Under the pieces are notes generated by a model. The model was not told the DNA's origin. It saw only the letters and a list, made by a program, of their open reading frames with translations, and searched no databases. From an uncultured Clostridia bacterium (GTDB taxonomy: Bacteria; Bacillota; Clostridia; UBA1381), in contig CAKSPN010000005.1 in the NCBI GenBank assembly GCA_934481375.1, positions 1 to 24,979 of the forward strand: 24,979 nt of DNA. Reading direction: 5' to 3'. Of the stretch, positions 13,062-22,776 are shown one piece after another (positions within the stretch are counted from its first letter, which is position 1; each line of letters starts with the position of its first letter). The position numbers were made by a program, and so were the translations under genes.

Positions 13062-15875
13062 CTATTTCCACGCCTTCCACGCCAGCCTGAACGCAATATC
13101 TGCGGTTTCCTGTCTTGTCAGCACATCATTTTCCGCAATTTTGCCGTCTTTTGCGTCCATATATCCCAATCCGAGAACAAGGCGGTACGCCTCGTTATTC
13201 GCATTTGATGAGGAATAATCGCTATACTTTGAAAGCGTAAACGATAAATCTGGCCGCTTTGTGCGCCAGCCGGGATAACAGCCGTCGCCCAAAAGTCCGG
13301 CAATTATTGTCATTGCCTCGCCTCTTGTAACGCTTGCATCGGGATAAACATTTTTGTTTTTATCCACCTTTACAAGTCCCAGATACCTCGCACCGTCCAT
13401 ACAGCCGTATGTGGGATCGGTATTTGGCAAATCGTTAAATACATTTCCGTTCGGGTCGTACCATACACGCTTATCGACGCGCAATGCACGCATAACGGCG
13501 CTTACAAATTCCTTTTTCTTTACGCTTGTATTCGGCTCAAACGCACTGCCGCTTGCCGCACCGATAAATCCCGCAAGCGAGGAACGCTCTATCTCCTCCT
13601 TTTTCGGGTTTGACGAGCTGACGTCGGTATACACATCATGCGCATTTGAATTGCCGAGGGAGATATGAGCGTTTGAAACGCCCTGGGTTGTCCTTGTTAT
13701 CTGATAATACATAGTCTTGTACTGCGACTTCATCTCAAACGTATAACCGCCGTCGGTCTTGGTAGTGGGAATGAATGTCGGAACAACTTTTCCGTTCGGC
13801 GTTACCGCCTTGACGGTTATTCTCGTATTTGTCTTGATTGTCACCTTACCCGTAATCGGCTCGACAAGGATCGGAGCCGTTCCGCCGTTTTCGAGCGTTT
13901 TTTCGTCGTCGGACATAACCTGACCGGTGTTTCTCGTATCTCCTATTACCGTAAGCAATATTTTTTTGCTCGAATAAAGCGGTGCGTCATCAACGCTGTT
14001 GAGATATGCGGTTGCATGGTAATTGTTTATTTCAAACTTAACGTCGTCAAGCTCGATTGCTTTGCCGCTTGTGTATCCGCTTACTGCTTGCGCCCTCGGC
14101 GTATTCATACGGAATATTTTATTATTGAAGTCCATCGATAATTCGCCCGTTGCCGATACGAAGTTTTTGTCGCCCTCGTATGCGTCCTTTGTAAGCTGAA
14201 GCACACGGTTGTCATATATATCCTCGTCGTATTGATCTTCAAACACTATGCCCGTTTTTCCGACGAAACCCATATAGTGACCGTACATATCGGCGCTGAG
14301 CATATACTGATCTCCTGCGGCAAACTGCTCGTTTCCCTGATAACGCTTGTACGAAAACGATGCGTCTGTTTCCTGTACGTCCCCGCGCTGGAAAATACGT
14401 CCGATTGCAGGGAATGCCGCCATATATTCCGGCTGTGTTGCCGATTCGTGTACCTCTTTGCGCACATTTGCCGAGCTCGCCGTAACATCGTTCACATCCT
14501 CCGAATGCCACTGGAACAGCACGGAATTCATTCCCTGAAGTGCGCTGTATGCGCCCATCATAAGAATTGTTTCACCCCTGTATTTGTTCGGGGGATTGTC
14601 ATTCCATTCCGATATTACATACGGGTGTCCGAAAACACGCCTTACAGAGGCTTGCGAAATCATATTTTTCGCATCGTCGTCATTTCCCTGGTCAAGCACC
14701 GAATTGACCTCGTCACTTCTTGTCATTCCGCTTGTGTACTTGTGTGAGGGCCAGTTTCCCGAATAGATATGCGTATCGGTGTAGTCGGTGTTTCTGTTGG
14801 AATAATACGTAAACGTTTCTATGCCGTTGCCTGCCCATGAGGTAGAGCCTGTTACCATATTTTTCACGCCTATGCTCCGCAGATGCGAAATCACCTCGTT
14901 AAAAAATTTCTCCTGCACCTCCGCCTTAAACATATACTCGTCGTTCCATCTCACCGCACGTCTGCCTGCGTTGCCGTCCACGCATATCTTAACGGTTCCG
15001 TCCTCAAGGTTTTCGCCGTCCTTTAAGGCAGGTGCGGGTTTGTAAGTGTCTTTATCGTTGCTCCACGCCTTATCGAGTTCCTCCGTTGTGCCGTATTTTT
15101 TACGCAGCCATTCGTTATACTGCGCCGTAAGCTCCGCCGAATATTTTTTCGAGCCGTACGTAAACTGGCATAACGAGCTTTCATTCTTCAGCTCCATAAG
15201 CACAATTGCCGGCTCGTCTTTCAGCTTTCTGCCCGTGTATCTGTTTTCATAGTTTAAGAATGCGTCCGCACGCTCTATGTAATCCTCTTTAAGATCACTG
15301 ACAAAATATGAATATACTTTTCCCGTATGTTCAAGGTCGTATATGCCTGACATATCCGATGTGACGGGTGTGCCTATCATAAGGTCAAGGTATATATAGA
15401 CGCCTCTCGATTTGAGTTCGTTTATGAAAAAGCACAGCTTGTCCATTTTGTCCTCACGCATAACACGTCCGCCGTTTTTCTTCGGACCCCAAAGTTCGCC
15501 CGAATCCGTAAGGTGCAGACGGACGAGATTAAATCCGCTCTGCGCAATTCTTGCGGCACGCTCGACTGCCTCGTCACGCTCCATATAATGCGCCGCCGCA
15601 ACGTTCACGCCCCAGAAATGTGCGTCCGTGCCGTCCTCAAACTTAAACGTATCGCCCTCGTAATGATTTAAAAATCCGTGCTTGCCTGCCGGTGCGTCAA
15701 GCGCATCGGAGGAGTCGAGAATAGTTCCGCTCACCTGACTTGCTTTGGGATATTCATAGACAAACCAGTCCGAGGTATCGGGATTTGCCTCCTCCGTTGC
15801 CGCTCTTGAAACTATGGGAGTAAGCGACATAAGTATTGCGGCGGCGGATATTAATGATATAATTTTATTTTTCAT
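13062..15875 (-). CDS. secreted SLH-anchored clan-A (GH5-like) glycoside hydrolase
   Basis: A 937-residue secreted enzyme. A signal peptide (MKNKI start, hydrophobic core 6-20, likely cleavage after SRA at 25) is followed by a TIM-barrel glycosidase. FEDGTDAHFWGVNV (79-92) and GFNLVRLHLTD (114-124) are typical of GH5-like proteins. N231-E232 in LKNES is the expected acid/base, and E423 in YVISEW the expected nucleophile of clan GH-A. A beta-rich middle part (about 590-750) is shared with the paralog at 19271-22735. Three SLH modules (about 765-937, with TRGEA and TRQET motifs) should tether it to secondary cell-wall polymers. It starts 2 bp after the GLUG gene with a GGGAGGA site, so it is part of that operon. 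The exact GH family and polymer are unknown. Confidence 0.85.
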   Translation of the reverse strand: MKNKIISLISAAAILMSLTPIVSRAATEEANPDTSDWFVYEYPKASQVSGTILDSSDALDAPAGKHGFLNHYEGDTFKFEDGTDAHFWGVNVAAAHYMERDEAVERAARIAQSGFNLVRLHLTDSGELWGPKKNGGRVMREDKMDKLCFFINELKSRGVYIYLDLMIGTPVTSDMSGIYDLEHTGKVYSYFVSDLKEDYIERADAFLNYENRYTGRKLKDEPAIVLMELKNESSLCQFTYGSKKYSAELTAQYNEWLRKKYGTTEELDKAWSNDKDTYKPAPALKDGENLEDGTVKICVDGNAGRRAVRWNDEYMFKAEVQEKFFNEVISHLRSIGVKNMVTGSTSWAGNGIETFTYYSNRNTDYTDTHIYSGNWPSHKYTSGMTRSDEVNSVLDQGNDDDAKNMISQASVRRVFGHPYVISEWNDNPPNKYRGETILMMGAYSALQGMNSVLFQWHSEDVNDVTASSANVRKEVHESATQPEYMAAFPAIGRIFQRGDVQETDASFSYKRYQGNEQFAAGDQYMLSADMYGHYMGFVGKTGIVFEDQYDEDIYDNRVLQLTKDAYEGDKNFVSATGELSMDFNNKIFRMNTPRAQAVSGYTSGKAIELDDVKFEINNYHATAYLNSVDDAPLYSSKKILLTVIGDTRNTGQVMSDDEKTLENGGTAPILVEPITGKVTIKTNTRITVKAVTPNGKVVPTFIPTTKTDGGYTFEMKSQYKTMYYQITRTTQGVSNAHISLGNSNAHDVYTDVSSSNPKKEEIERSSLAGFIGAASGSAFEPNTSVKKKEFVSAVMRALRVDKRVWYDPNGNVFNDLPNTDPTYGCMDGARYLGLVKVDKNKNVYPDASVTRGEAMTIIAGLLGDGCYPGWRTKRPDLSFTLSKYSDYSSSNANNEAYRLVLGLGYMDAKDGKIAENDVLTRQETADIAFRLAWKAWK

Positions 15876-15877
15876 TT

Positions 15878-18800
15878 TCAGTCATTCCTCCCTGTGCCGA
15901 ATATAACGCTTTGCGTATACGGTGTAAGCGTACCGTCCCACACAAATATTTTCACGGACGATACGTTTGATATATTGATATCCGTAAATGTGACTTTATT
16001 TTCACCGATTACTGTCTGCACATCATTGCATTTTGCATATTTAAGCACGCCGTTTTCGTCATAAAACGCCAGATACATTTTTCCCGAAGTTTTTGTTTCC
16101 GACAGGAACTTTACCGTAACGGAGGTTGCCGAGGCGATATTTTCGCTCGTGATTTTTTCTCCGTTCTGATTTTCGGGAAGCTGTGTAAACTGCATAGGAT
16201 ATTTTGATACGGGAGTTTGCCCGTAATTAAAAATTTCCGTTACCGTGTTTCCGTCTTTTGCGTAATATTGAAGATTATCAATGTTATCGCATAAGAACGC
16301 CTGCGTATATCTTTCTCCGCTGCCGATGGGGTTTGAACCGTCGGTTGTATAATATATTTCCGCCGTTTTTGAATTGCAATCCAAAGCTATTTTGGTAAAT
16401 CCGTTTTCAACCACCCATTTCGGCGTTATGTGCAAAGGCGCTGCCCTGTCCGTTTCCTTTTCGGCAGTCCAGATATATTTTCCGTCATGGCGCAATTTTG
16501 AAAGAATTGTTCCGTTTGTGAACTCCTCCTCCGCAACGGGAATACCGTGTTGATTTGCAATTACTATGCTTTCATTATAATATGCACCGCTCCATGAGTC
16601 TCCCGGCTGAAGTCCCGCTATACCGCCCGTATAACCGTCGGCGTTTATTACCGCATCGGAATAGGACGAAGTCACCGCGCCGTCGCTGTTTCCTACAAGA
16701 CCGCCCGTATATGAGCCTTCCGCCGATGACGGGTTTGTGATCGTACCGTTATATTGACAATCTTCAATATCACCTTTGACAGTGCCGCATATACCGCCGA
16801 TCTCCGCCGTATATATTCCCGACACGCCCGATACGCCGATAATAATCTGCGAGTCCGACTCCGAAACGGTTCCCTCAACAAGACCGCATATACCGCCTGC
16901 CGCCGTATAATTTGGCGTTCCCGTTACGGTCAGAGTGCCGTTACTGCGGCAGCCCGTAAGCGTACCGCTCATTTTACCCGCAACACCGCCGGCATAAACA
17001 TAATTGCCCGAAGCGGTTATGTTTCCGCTAAACGCACAGTTTTCAATCTCCGCATTTTCGCCGTATGCCATTATAGCGCCGACATATAAAACATCATTGC
17101 CGTCAGCCGTTATATCCGAACTTACGTTAAGATTTTCCATACGGCAGTTCTTTCCGTATGCTATTATTCCGCATTTGCCCGATGCGCCGTCAGCCTTTGC
17201 AAGGGTTACGGTATGGTGATTGCCGTTTATCGTTCCCGTAAACGGATCGCTCTTATCGCCTATTGCGCTCCATACGCCGTCAAACACAATATCGTTCACT
17301 ATTTTAAATGACGCCGATTTGTTAAAGCGTATATTATACAAATCCTTTGCCGTTTTTACTATATACGGCGACTGCGCCGTTCCCGAACCGCCCGAATATG
17401 CGTATTGTCCCGTTTCGCTCAAGAGCGTGGGTGCGGAAAATTTCGGTTCCGACCAGCATATTCCTATGGGATAGTCCGCATATGTTGACGGCGAGCGGAA
17501 CTCGGTGAAAGTCTTTTGTGCGCCGTCAATCTGCGAAGTTATTCCGCTTGTGCTGTAATACAGGCAGTTTTTCACAAAACCCGTATTTGTGTTTGCTATG
17601 CCGTCCGCCGACACGATAAGCGACGTGTCCGACTTGTAGTTTGCATAGCAGTTTTCCAGAACGCCGCCGTTTACCGAAACAAGTCCTGCGCTGTATGCGG
17701 TTTTTATGTTATTTGTCCCCGTGGGAGCATAAAAACAATTTTCTATTCTTCCGCTGTTTTTGCCTGCAAGCCCTGCGCCATGATAGTGTTCGTTGTTTGT
17801 TGCACTGCTTGCCGTGGGGACTTCTTTTTTAAGCATGGCGGCAATGGTTTCGCCGTCGTTGTCGAGTATTATCTGCGCTCTTGACGAAGTCTGCGAAATA
17901 ACTCCGTTCTCCCCATTCACGCCTGCGATACCGCCGTAATAAAATGTTTCCGATTCGCTTTCGTGAGTATTGTCACGGGGCGAGATTGTTCCGTTTGATT
18001 TGCACAGCTCTATAACTCCGCCGTCATTTTTGCCGCATATTCCGCCGACAATCTGCGGAGAGTAATAATCCGCCGTTTTATTCTTTACAACCAGCCGTGC
18101 GTCCGTAACGGCGGCGTCTTTTGCAAATTCGCACGCTGATATTTTGCCGTAGTTAAAACCGCACACACCGCCGACAAAGCTTTTTATCGTGTAGTCGCCG
18201 TTATGCCCTGCCGTTGCTTTGCCGCTGAAGGTGCAGTTTGAAATTTCGTTTTTGTTGTATCCGCTTATTCCGCCGACAAGCATATTGTTTTTGCGCTTTG
18301 CCTCGGGAGCGGAGTGGAGCGCCCAAACGTAGCCGTCCGAGGAGCAGTCCGAAACCGTTCCCGTATTACTTCCGCTTATTCCGCCCGAGTATGCGTATGA
18401 GAAATTATACAGAGCAAAAAATATTTTTGCTCCCACCGTTCCGCTTGACGAGCAATCGGAAACCGTTCCACGGTTGTCGCCGACAATTCCGCCCGACGCC
18501 GCCGAAGAAAAAGACGACTGCGCATATACGGACGGCTTTGTTTCAAACGTTGTATAATCGTAATCTGTTTCCTCCAGACCGTTTGCCTCGGAGCGGGAGG
18601 ACGTTATTATACCCTCGTTTATTCCGCAAACACCGCCTGCGTATGCGTCGGCAATAAAATTACCTGCGTCGCCGCTGCAATTTGCGGTTATGCGTGCCTT
18701 ATTGGTACAGCCGGATATTGTGCCGTCGTTTTCGCCGGCAATACCGCCTGCCGCCGTAAAGGCATATCCGTTCTGTGACGACAGCACGCCCTCTGCGGTG

Positions 18801-19261
18801 CAGTTTTCTATACTGCCGTCATTGTATGCGCACACGGCGGCGGCAAATGTGCGCTGTTTGTCCCGTGAGACGCCGTCCTCAGAAATATATTTCTGCCTTA
18901 TACCGCTCTCCGATGACGCAACACCGAGATTTTTTATCGTTCCGCCGCTGTAGCCGAAAAGTCCGACATATTTATCCGCACAGGACACAGTAATTCCGGT
19001 TATTTTATTTCCGCCTCCGTCAAATGTGCCCATAAACGGATGCTCCTCCGTGCCTATTGCCGTCCAGCTGATTGACGAAAGGTCAAGCTGTGACGACAGC
19101 GTCACAGTTTGACCTTCATAAGTGTTTCCGTTATTTACACTGTCACGGAAGGATTGCAGGTCTTGGGCAGAGGAGATTGTATTCCCTGCCGCAAGAACTG
19201 CCGACGGAAGAAAAGAAATCATCATTATTGCCGAAAGAACGGCTGAAATTTTTTTCTTCAT
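15878..19261 (-). CDS. secreted GLUG-repeat beta-solenoid protein
   Basis: A 1127-residue protein with a signal peptide (hydrophobic stretch 6-23, likely cleavage at VLA/AG, residue 24). Residues 30-600 and again about 620-900 form two solenoids. Each starts with a capping block ending in FxGTxxGxxxxIT-type sequence and continues with GLUG-type turns such as GGIAGENDGTISGC (172-185) and GGVCGINEGIITSS (209-222). After these comes a chitobiase/hexosaminidase C-terminal-like sandwich with AEIYYTTDGSNP (about 970), then a terminal beta domain ending in SVKIFVWDGTL. GLUG repeats occur in surface adhesins and IgA-protease-like proteins. No catalytic site or anchor (SLH, LPxTG) is seen. It lies 9 bp after one SLH glycosidase and 2 bp before the other, so it probably binds the same polymer or the enzymes. 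Its role is inferred. Confidence 0.82.
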   Translation of the reverse strand: MKKKISAVLSAIMMISFLPSAVLAAGNTISSAQDLQSFRDSVNNGNTYEGQTVTLSSQLDLSSISWTAIGTEEHPFMGTFDGGGNKITGITVSCADKYVGLFGYSGGTIKNLGVASSESGIRQKYISEDGVSRDKQRTFAAAVCAYNDGSIENCTAEGVLSSQNGYAFTAAGGIAGENDGTISGCTNKARITANCSGDAGNFIADAYAGGVCGINEGIITSSRSEANGLEETDYDYTTFETKPSVYAQSSFSSAASGGIVGDNRGTVSDCSSSGTVGAKIFFALYNFSYAYSGGISGSNTGTVSDCSSDGYVWALHSAPEAKRKNNMLVGGISGYNKNEISNCTFSGKATAGHNGDYTIKSFVGGVCGFNYGKISACEFAKDAAVTDARLVVKNKTADYYSPQIVGGICGKNDGGVIELCKSNGTISPRDNTHESESETFYYGGIAGVNGENGVISQTSSRAQIILDNDGETIAAMLKKEVPTASSATNNEHYHGAGLAGKNSGRIENCFYAPTGTNNIKTAYSAGLVSVNGGVLENCYANYKSDTSLIVSADGIANTNTGFVKNCLYYSTSGITSQIDGAQKTFTEFRSPSTYADYPIGICWSEPKFSAPTLLSETGQYAYSGGSGTAQSPYIVKTAKDLYNIRFNKSASFKIVNDIVFDGVWSAIGDKSDPFTGTINGNHHTVTLAKADGASGKCGIIAYGKNCRMENLNVSSDITADGNDVLYVGAIMAYGENAEIENCAFSGNITASGNYVYAGGVAGKMSGTLTGCRSNGTLTVTGTPNYTAAGGICGLVEGTVSESDSQIIIGVSGVSGIYTAEIGGICGTVKGDIEDCQYNGTITNPSSAEGSYTGGLVGNSDGAVTSSYSDAVINADGYTGGIAGLQPGDSWSGAYYNESIVIANQHGIPVAEEEFTNGTILSKLRHDGKYIWTAEKETDRAAPLHITPKWVVENGFTKIALDCNSKTAEIYYTTDGSNPIGSGERYTQAFLCDNIDNLQYYAKDGNTVTEIFNYGQTPVSKYPMQFTQLPENQNGEKITSENIASATSVTVKFLSETKTSGKMYLAFYDENGVLKYAKCNDVQTVIGENKVTFTDINISNVSSVKIFVWDGTLTPYTQSVIFGTGRND

Positions 19262-19270
19262 TATATCCTC

Positions 19271-22200
19271 CTATTCCCACAAGATACGGTACAGTATTAT
19301 TGCCACATCGGCTCTCGTGAGCGCCGATTTCATATCGAGTGAGTTAATTTCATCGCAGTAGCCGTGCTTAACAAGCTCCGACACCGCTTCCTTTGCATAA
19401 TCCGATACTCTTGAAAGGTCGGGTACTGCCGTTCCTCTCTCATCGGGGTGGAGCATATTTGTTGTTTTTATGCCGTTGTATACCATTGCCGCAAATTCTT
19501 CACGTGTGATAAAATCATCGGGGCGGAAGTTTTCCGCATCTGACGAAATCATACCTGCATATGCCGCAGCGGCAATAACATCGTAATACTTGCTGCCTTT
19601 TGGAACATCGGCAAAGCCGGGGTCTTTATCCGAGGAAACAATACCGAACACCGTTTTTAAAACGCTGACGGCGTCGCCTCTTGTAAATCCCTGTTCGGGA
19701 TAGAACTCATGCTCAAACACGGGCTTTATATATCCCTGAAGGCTTATACGCTCTATTTCCTTTTTGTACGGCTCGTATTTGCCCAAATCCGTGTACAGAT
19801 CGTCAAATATGCCGTCCGGCAGGTACGAAATCTTTTTGGGTGTGAAGTTTTCGCCCGACTTCGCCGTGCGGACAACCTCATAATTCATTGTTTCATGCTC
19901 TGCCTTTGTTTCAAAGTAAGTGAAGCCGTTTTCGTCCTTGCCCGTCGGGAGTTCGCCCTTGCGGTGGCCTGTGAAATCGAGCATATACACTTTGAAATTA
20001 TCCTTGCTCTTTAAGGTTATTTTTCCGATAACCGGCTGAACGACAATCGGTCCCACACCGCCGTCTAAGATTTCAAAAGCGTCGTCCGTAAGCTTCATAC
20101 CGTTGTTTTTGTTATCTCCCACATATGTGAACAGCATACTGTCCGTATCGGTCAGGCTGTCGTTTGTGAGCGATGACATATAAAGCGTGGTGTGCTTTGT
20201 TTCCATTTCAAATATTACGTCGTCCATCTCGACCTTTTTACCGCCGACATAACCCGTAACCGCCTGTGCACGGGGCGAATTTACGTAGTAAATCATATCG
20301 TTGTAGTCGACCATTGTTTCGTTTGTATTTGAAATAAATCTGCCTGTCTTTTCGCCGTATTTTTCAAGCTTTAAAACATCATTGCTGGTAAAGTCCTTAT
20401 CAAAACATATATCGTCCATAACAACAGTGCTTTTACCGCAGGCGGCATATCGCATATCCGCACGCAGCCCCTGCTTGTTGCTGTCATACACGTCCTGACC
20501 GTAATAACGGTTTGTATAATAGCCTTTTTCAGACTCCTTAAGGTCTTGTCTTAAAACCATTCTCGCAAGAGTCGGAAAAACCTGCATTATGTCAGGCTTA
20601 TAGTTTATATCGTGACCTCTGTTCATACGGAATGAGTTTTTATCGAGCAGGGCACGTTCGTCATATTTTGTGGCTACCCAGTTGAACAGGAACGGATTAT
20701 AATAATTCGTTCTTGCGAAAGACGCCATTTCAAGGAATGCCTCGCTCCTGTACGGGTTTACCTGGCTCGAGTCCCACTCTGTCTGGAAATACGGTCTGCC
20801 GGCTATGTGCTGACCCGCAAAATATCCCATAGCGTACATTGTCTTATCGTAATTTGCCAATGTAGATACAGGTACACGGTCATGCTTTGTTCCTGCTTCT
20901 ACCGCCTCGCCGTTTCCGAAAGGCAGATACCAGTAGTTCTGGAACGTTAAAATATCGCTTTCCTTTGCGTCCGTATAGAAATACGCCGTATATATATCCG
21001 ATCCGCCCGCAGGACACGTTGTCGTTCCCAAAAGCAGAATATCGGGAGCATATTCCTTTATTCTCATAAATCGGTCATGATACGTTTTCCGTTCCATATC
21101 GCCCAAAAACGCTATCATATCATCGTACCGCTTTTTGTTGCAGTATCTTCTTTCGGAGGAGCCGTATATTTTTACCGTTCCCTCGAACTGATCCTCGTTA
21201 TCCTCAAGCGCTCTTGCGTCCGAGTCGGGCTGAGTCCACGCAAGCTTTAAAGCGTCACGTGTGGGATATTTTTCTTTAAGCCAATCATTGAAATACTGCT
21301 GTATTTCAGCGTCATGATACTCATCGCCTCCCAGTACGGAGTTTCTGAAAATTGTCGACTCGTTGTACAGCGACGCCCAAACCGCCGACGGATCCTCCGC
21401 AAGCGACATTCCCGTATAGGGATTTTCCCATGTGAGGAACTGCTTTGCGTGTGCGTCAAGGATTTCTATATAATCGGGGTCATAATATTTTATTGCGCTT
21501 GCATTTGCTTTGTCATAATACTTAATGTCGCTGTTTTTGTACAATTCTCCCCACGGGAGGTCAAAGCCGTAATACAGACCGTTCTTTTTAAGCTCGTTTA
21601 AGAAATATCCGAGCTTATCCATATTATCCATTGACAGTCTGCCGATTTCTCTTGTACTTTCGTGCGGCTTAACAATCGACGTTGTTATATGGAAACGCAC
21701 GCAGTTAAAGCCGAGAGACGCCATCATACGTGCCGCTGCACGAGCGTCGTCTTTTGTCATAAGCATATGAGAAAACGGCACATTAATACCCCAGAACTGA
21801 CAGTCCGTTCCGTCTGCAAATTTGAGTCTGTCGCCCTCCACGGTAACACGTCCGTGCTGTCCCGACGGCTTTTCGAGAAGTGCCGACGCATCGAGCGGAG
21901 TACCCTCTATCGCCCACGGGTCAACGGGGACATAGTACGGATACCATGTTGAGTCGTACAAATTACCCTGAACAATCTTTTTGGGTATCGGCAAATACGG
22001 GTCCGTATCGGTAAGCGTTATTGAAACGATACCGAGGTACGGGTCTGTAGCACCGCCGGGAGTATGTACCTTTATTGATTTTATTTCCTTGTCGGGATTG
22101 GGGTTTGAGAACAGCGTTGCGTCCAGTCCGACGGTTGAGGAGTTGTTCTGTCCCGACCATACTCTTACTGCCGTATCAGCCTCGAAAACACTGCCCCACC

Positions 22201-22735
22201 AGTCGGAAACGTTATCGCCGACAATGAGCGTTATAACCTCCTCCGTGCCGTCATCATACACTATCGTATATGTGCCTACCGTCATTCCTATTGAGGAATA
22301 CGGACAGGAGTTTAAGAAATATATACCTTTCGCTTTTGCGTTTACGGGTATTTCGAGGTCGGTCGGGCAGTTTTTGTCGCCTCGTCCGCTCATCATAATA
22401 CACGATTTGCCGTCATTTTCCTTAGGGTTTATTACCTTAAATTCAAGCCCCGAAAAATTCTGCACGCCGTATGAATTGAATATAGCCATATCGTTTGAGG
22501 GTCCCTGGTCCGACCAGCCGCCTTTGCCGTCGCCGGAAACCTCGTCCGCAAAACCTCTGTTTGAAACGCCCGTAAGGTCAACGAAGGTATAATTCTGCTT
22601 GTAATGTCTTGCATTATCGATAAATTCGTCCTTATCGATAACTATTATATCCGCCAGAACCGACTGTGCGGCGGAAATAACCATAGCTGCCGTAAGAGTG
22701 GCTGCAAGTATCTTATTTATAAAACCTTTCTTCAC
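19271..22735 (-). CDS. secreted SLH-anchored clan-A glycoside hydrolase with N-terminal CBM-like domain
   Basis: A 1154-residue secreted enzyme that starts with GTG (AAAGGAG eight bases upstream). The signal peptide ends near SVLA (28). Residues 30-250 form a beta-sandwich-like domain with VDLTGVSNRGFADE and GDGKGGWSDQGPSND, a pattern I recall from clostridial carbohydrate-active proteins. The TIM barrel follows: FADGTDCQFWGINV (306-319), GFNCVRFHITTS (342-353), N458-E459 in LYNES as acid/base and E653 in FQTEW as likely nucleophile. The beta-rich region containing NSPRAQAVTGYVGGK matches the 13062-15875 protein, showing paralogy over most of their length. Three C-terminal SLH modules (about 980-1154; TRGDA, TREEF, TRADV) give wall attachment. 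It is cotranscribed with the GLUG gene, 9 bp downstream. Family number and substrate are unknown. Confidence 0.85.
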   Translation of the reverse strand: MKKGFINKILAATLTAAMVISAAQSVLADIIVIDKDEFIDNARHYKQNYTFVDLTGVSNRGFADEVSGDGKGGWSDQGPSNDMAIFNSYGVQNFSGLEFKVINPKENDGKSCIMMSGRGDKNCPTDLEIPVNAKAKGIYFLNSCPYSSIGMTVGTYTIVYDDGTEEVITLIVGDNVSDWWGSVFEADTAVRVWSGQNNSSTVGLDATLFSNPNPDKEIKSIKVHTPGGATDPYLGIVSITLTDTDPYLPIPKKIVQGNLYDSTWYPYYVPVDPWAIEGTPLDASALLEKPSGQHGRVTVEGDRLKFADGTDCQFWGINVPFSHMLMTKDDARAAARMMASLGFNCVRFHITTSIVKPHESTREIGRLSMDNMDKLGYFLNELKKNGLYYGFDLPWGELYKNSDIKYYDKANASAIKYYDPDYIEILDAHAKQFLTWENPYTGMSLAEDPSAVWASLYNESTIFRNSVLGGDEYHDAEIQQYFNDWLKEKYPTRDALKLAWTQPDSDARALEDNEDQFEGTVKIYGSSERRYCNKKRYDDMIAFLGDMERKTYHDRFMRIKEYAPDILLLGTTTCPAGGSDIYTAYFYTDAKESDILTFQNYWYLPFGNGEAVEAGTKHDRVPVSTLANYDKTMYAMGYFAGQHIAGRPYFQTEWDSSQVNPYRSEAFLEMASFARTNYYNPFLFNWVATKYDERALLDKNSFRMNRGHDINYKPDIMQVFPTLARMVLRQDLKESEKGYYTNRYYGQDVYDSNKQGLRADMRYAACGKSTVVMDDICFDKDFTSNDVLKLEKYGEKTGRFISNTNETMVDYNDMIYYVNSPRAQAVTGYVGGKKVEMDDVIFEMETKHTTLYMSSLTNDSLTDTDSMLFTYVGDNKNNGMKLTDDAFEILDGGVGPIVVQPVIGKITLKSKDNFKVYMLDFTGHRKGELPTGKDENGFTYFETKAEHETMNYEVVRTAKSGENFTPKKISYLPDGIFDDLYTDLGKYEPYKKEIERISLQGYIKPVFEHEFYPEQGFTRGDAVSVLKTVFGIVSSDKDPGFADVPKGSKYYDVIAAAAYAGMISSDAENFRPDDFITREEFAAMVYNGIKTTNMLHPDERGTAVPDLSRVSDYAKEAVSELVKHGYCDEINSLDMKSALTRADVAIILYRILWE

Positions 22736-22753
22736 TGCATTATCTCCTTTCTC

Positions 22754-22771
22754 TGCCGCATCGGTGCGGCA
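22754..22771 (-). other. intercistronic hairpin abutting a ribosome binding site
   Basis: A perfect 7-bp stem TGCCGCA/TGCGGCA with a 4-base loop sits in the 41-bp gap between the SLH repeat protein and the glycosidase gene. On the minus strand it is followed by GAGAAAGGAG, the ribosome site, not by a U-tract. It is thus more likely a processing or stability element, or a translation modulator, than a terminator. Confidence 0.55.
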
Positions 22772-22776
22772 GTATA

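Noticed and set aside
15878..19261. GLUG repeats as a CRISPR-like or DNA-level tandem repeat
   Set aside because: The periodicity is at protein level with diverged codons. No regularly spaced identical DNA repeats were seen.
22754..22771. Hairpin as an intrinsic terminator between the SLH repeat protein and the glycosidase
   Set aside because: No U-tract follows on the minus strand. A purine-rich ribosome site follows instead.
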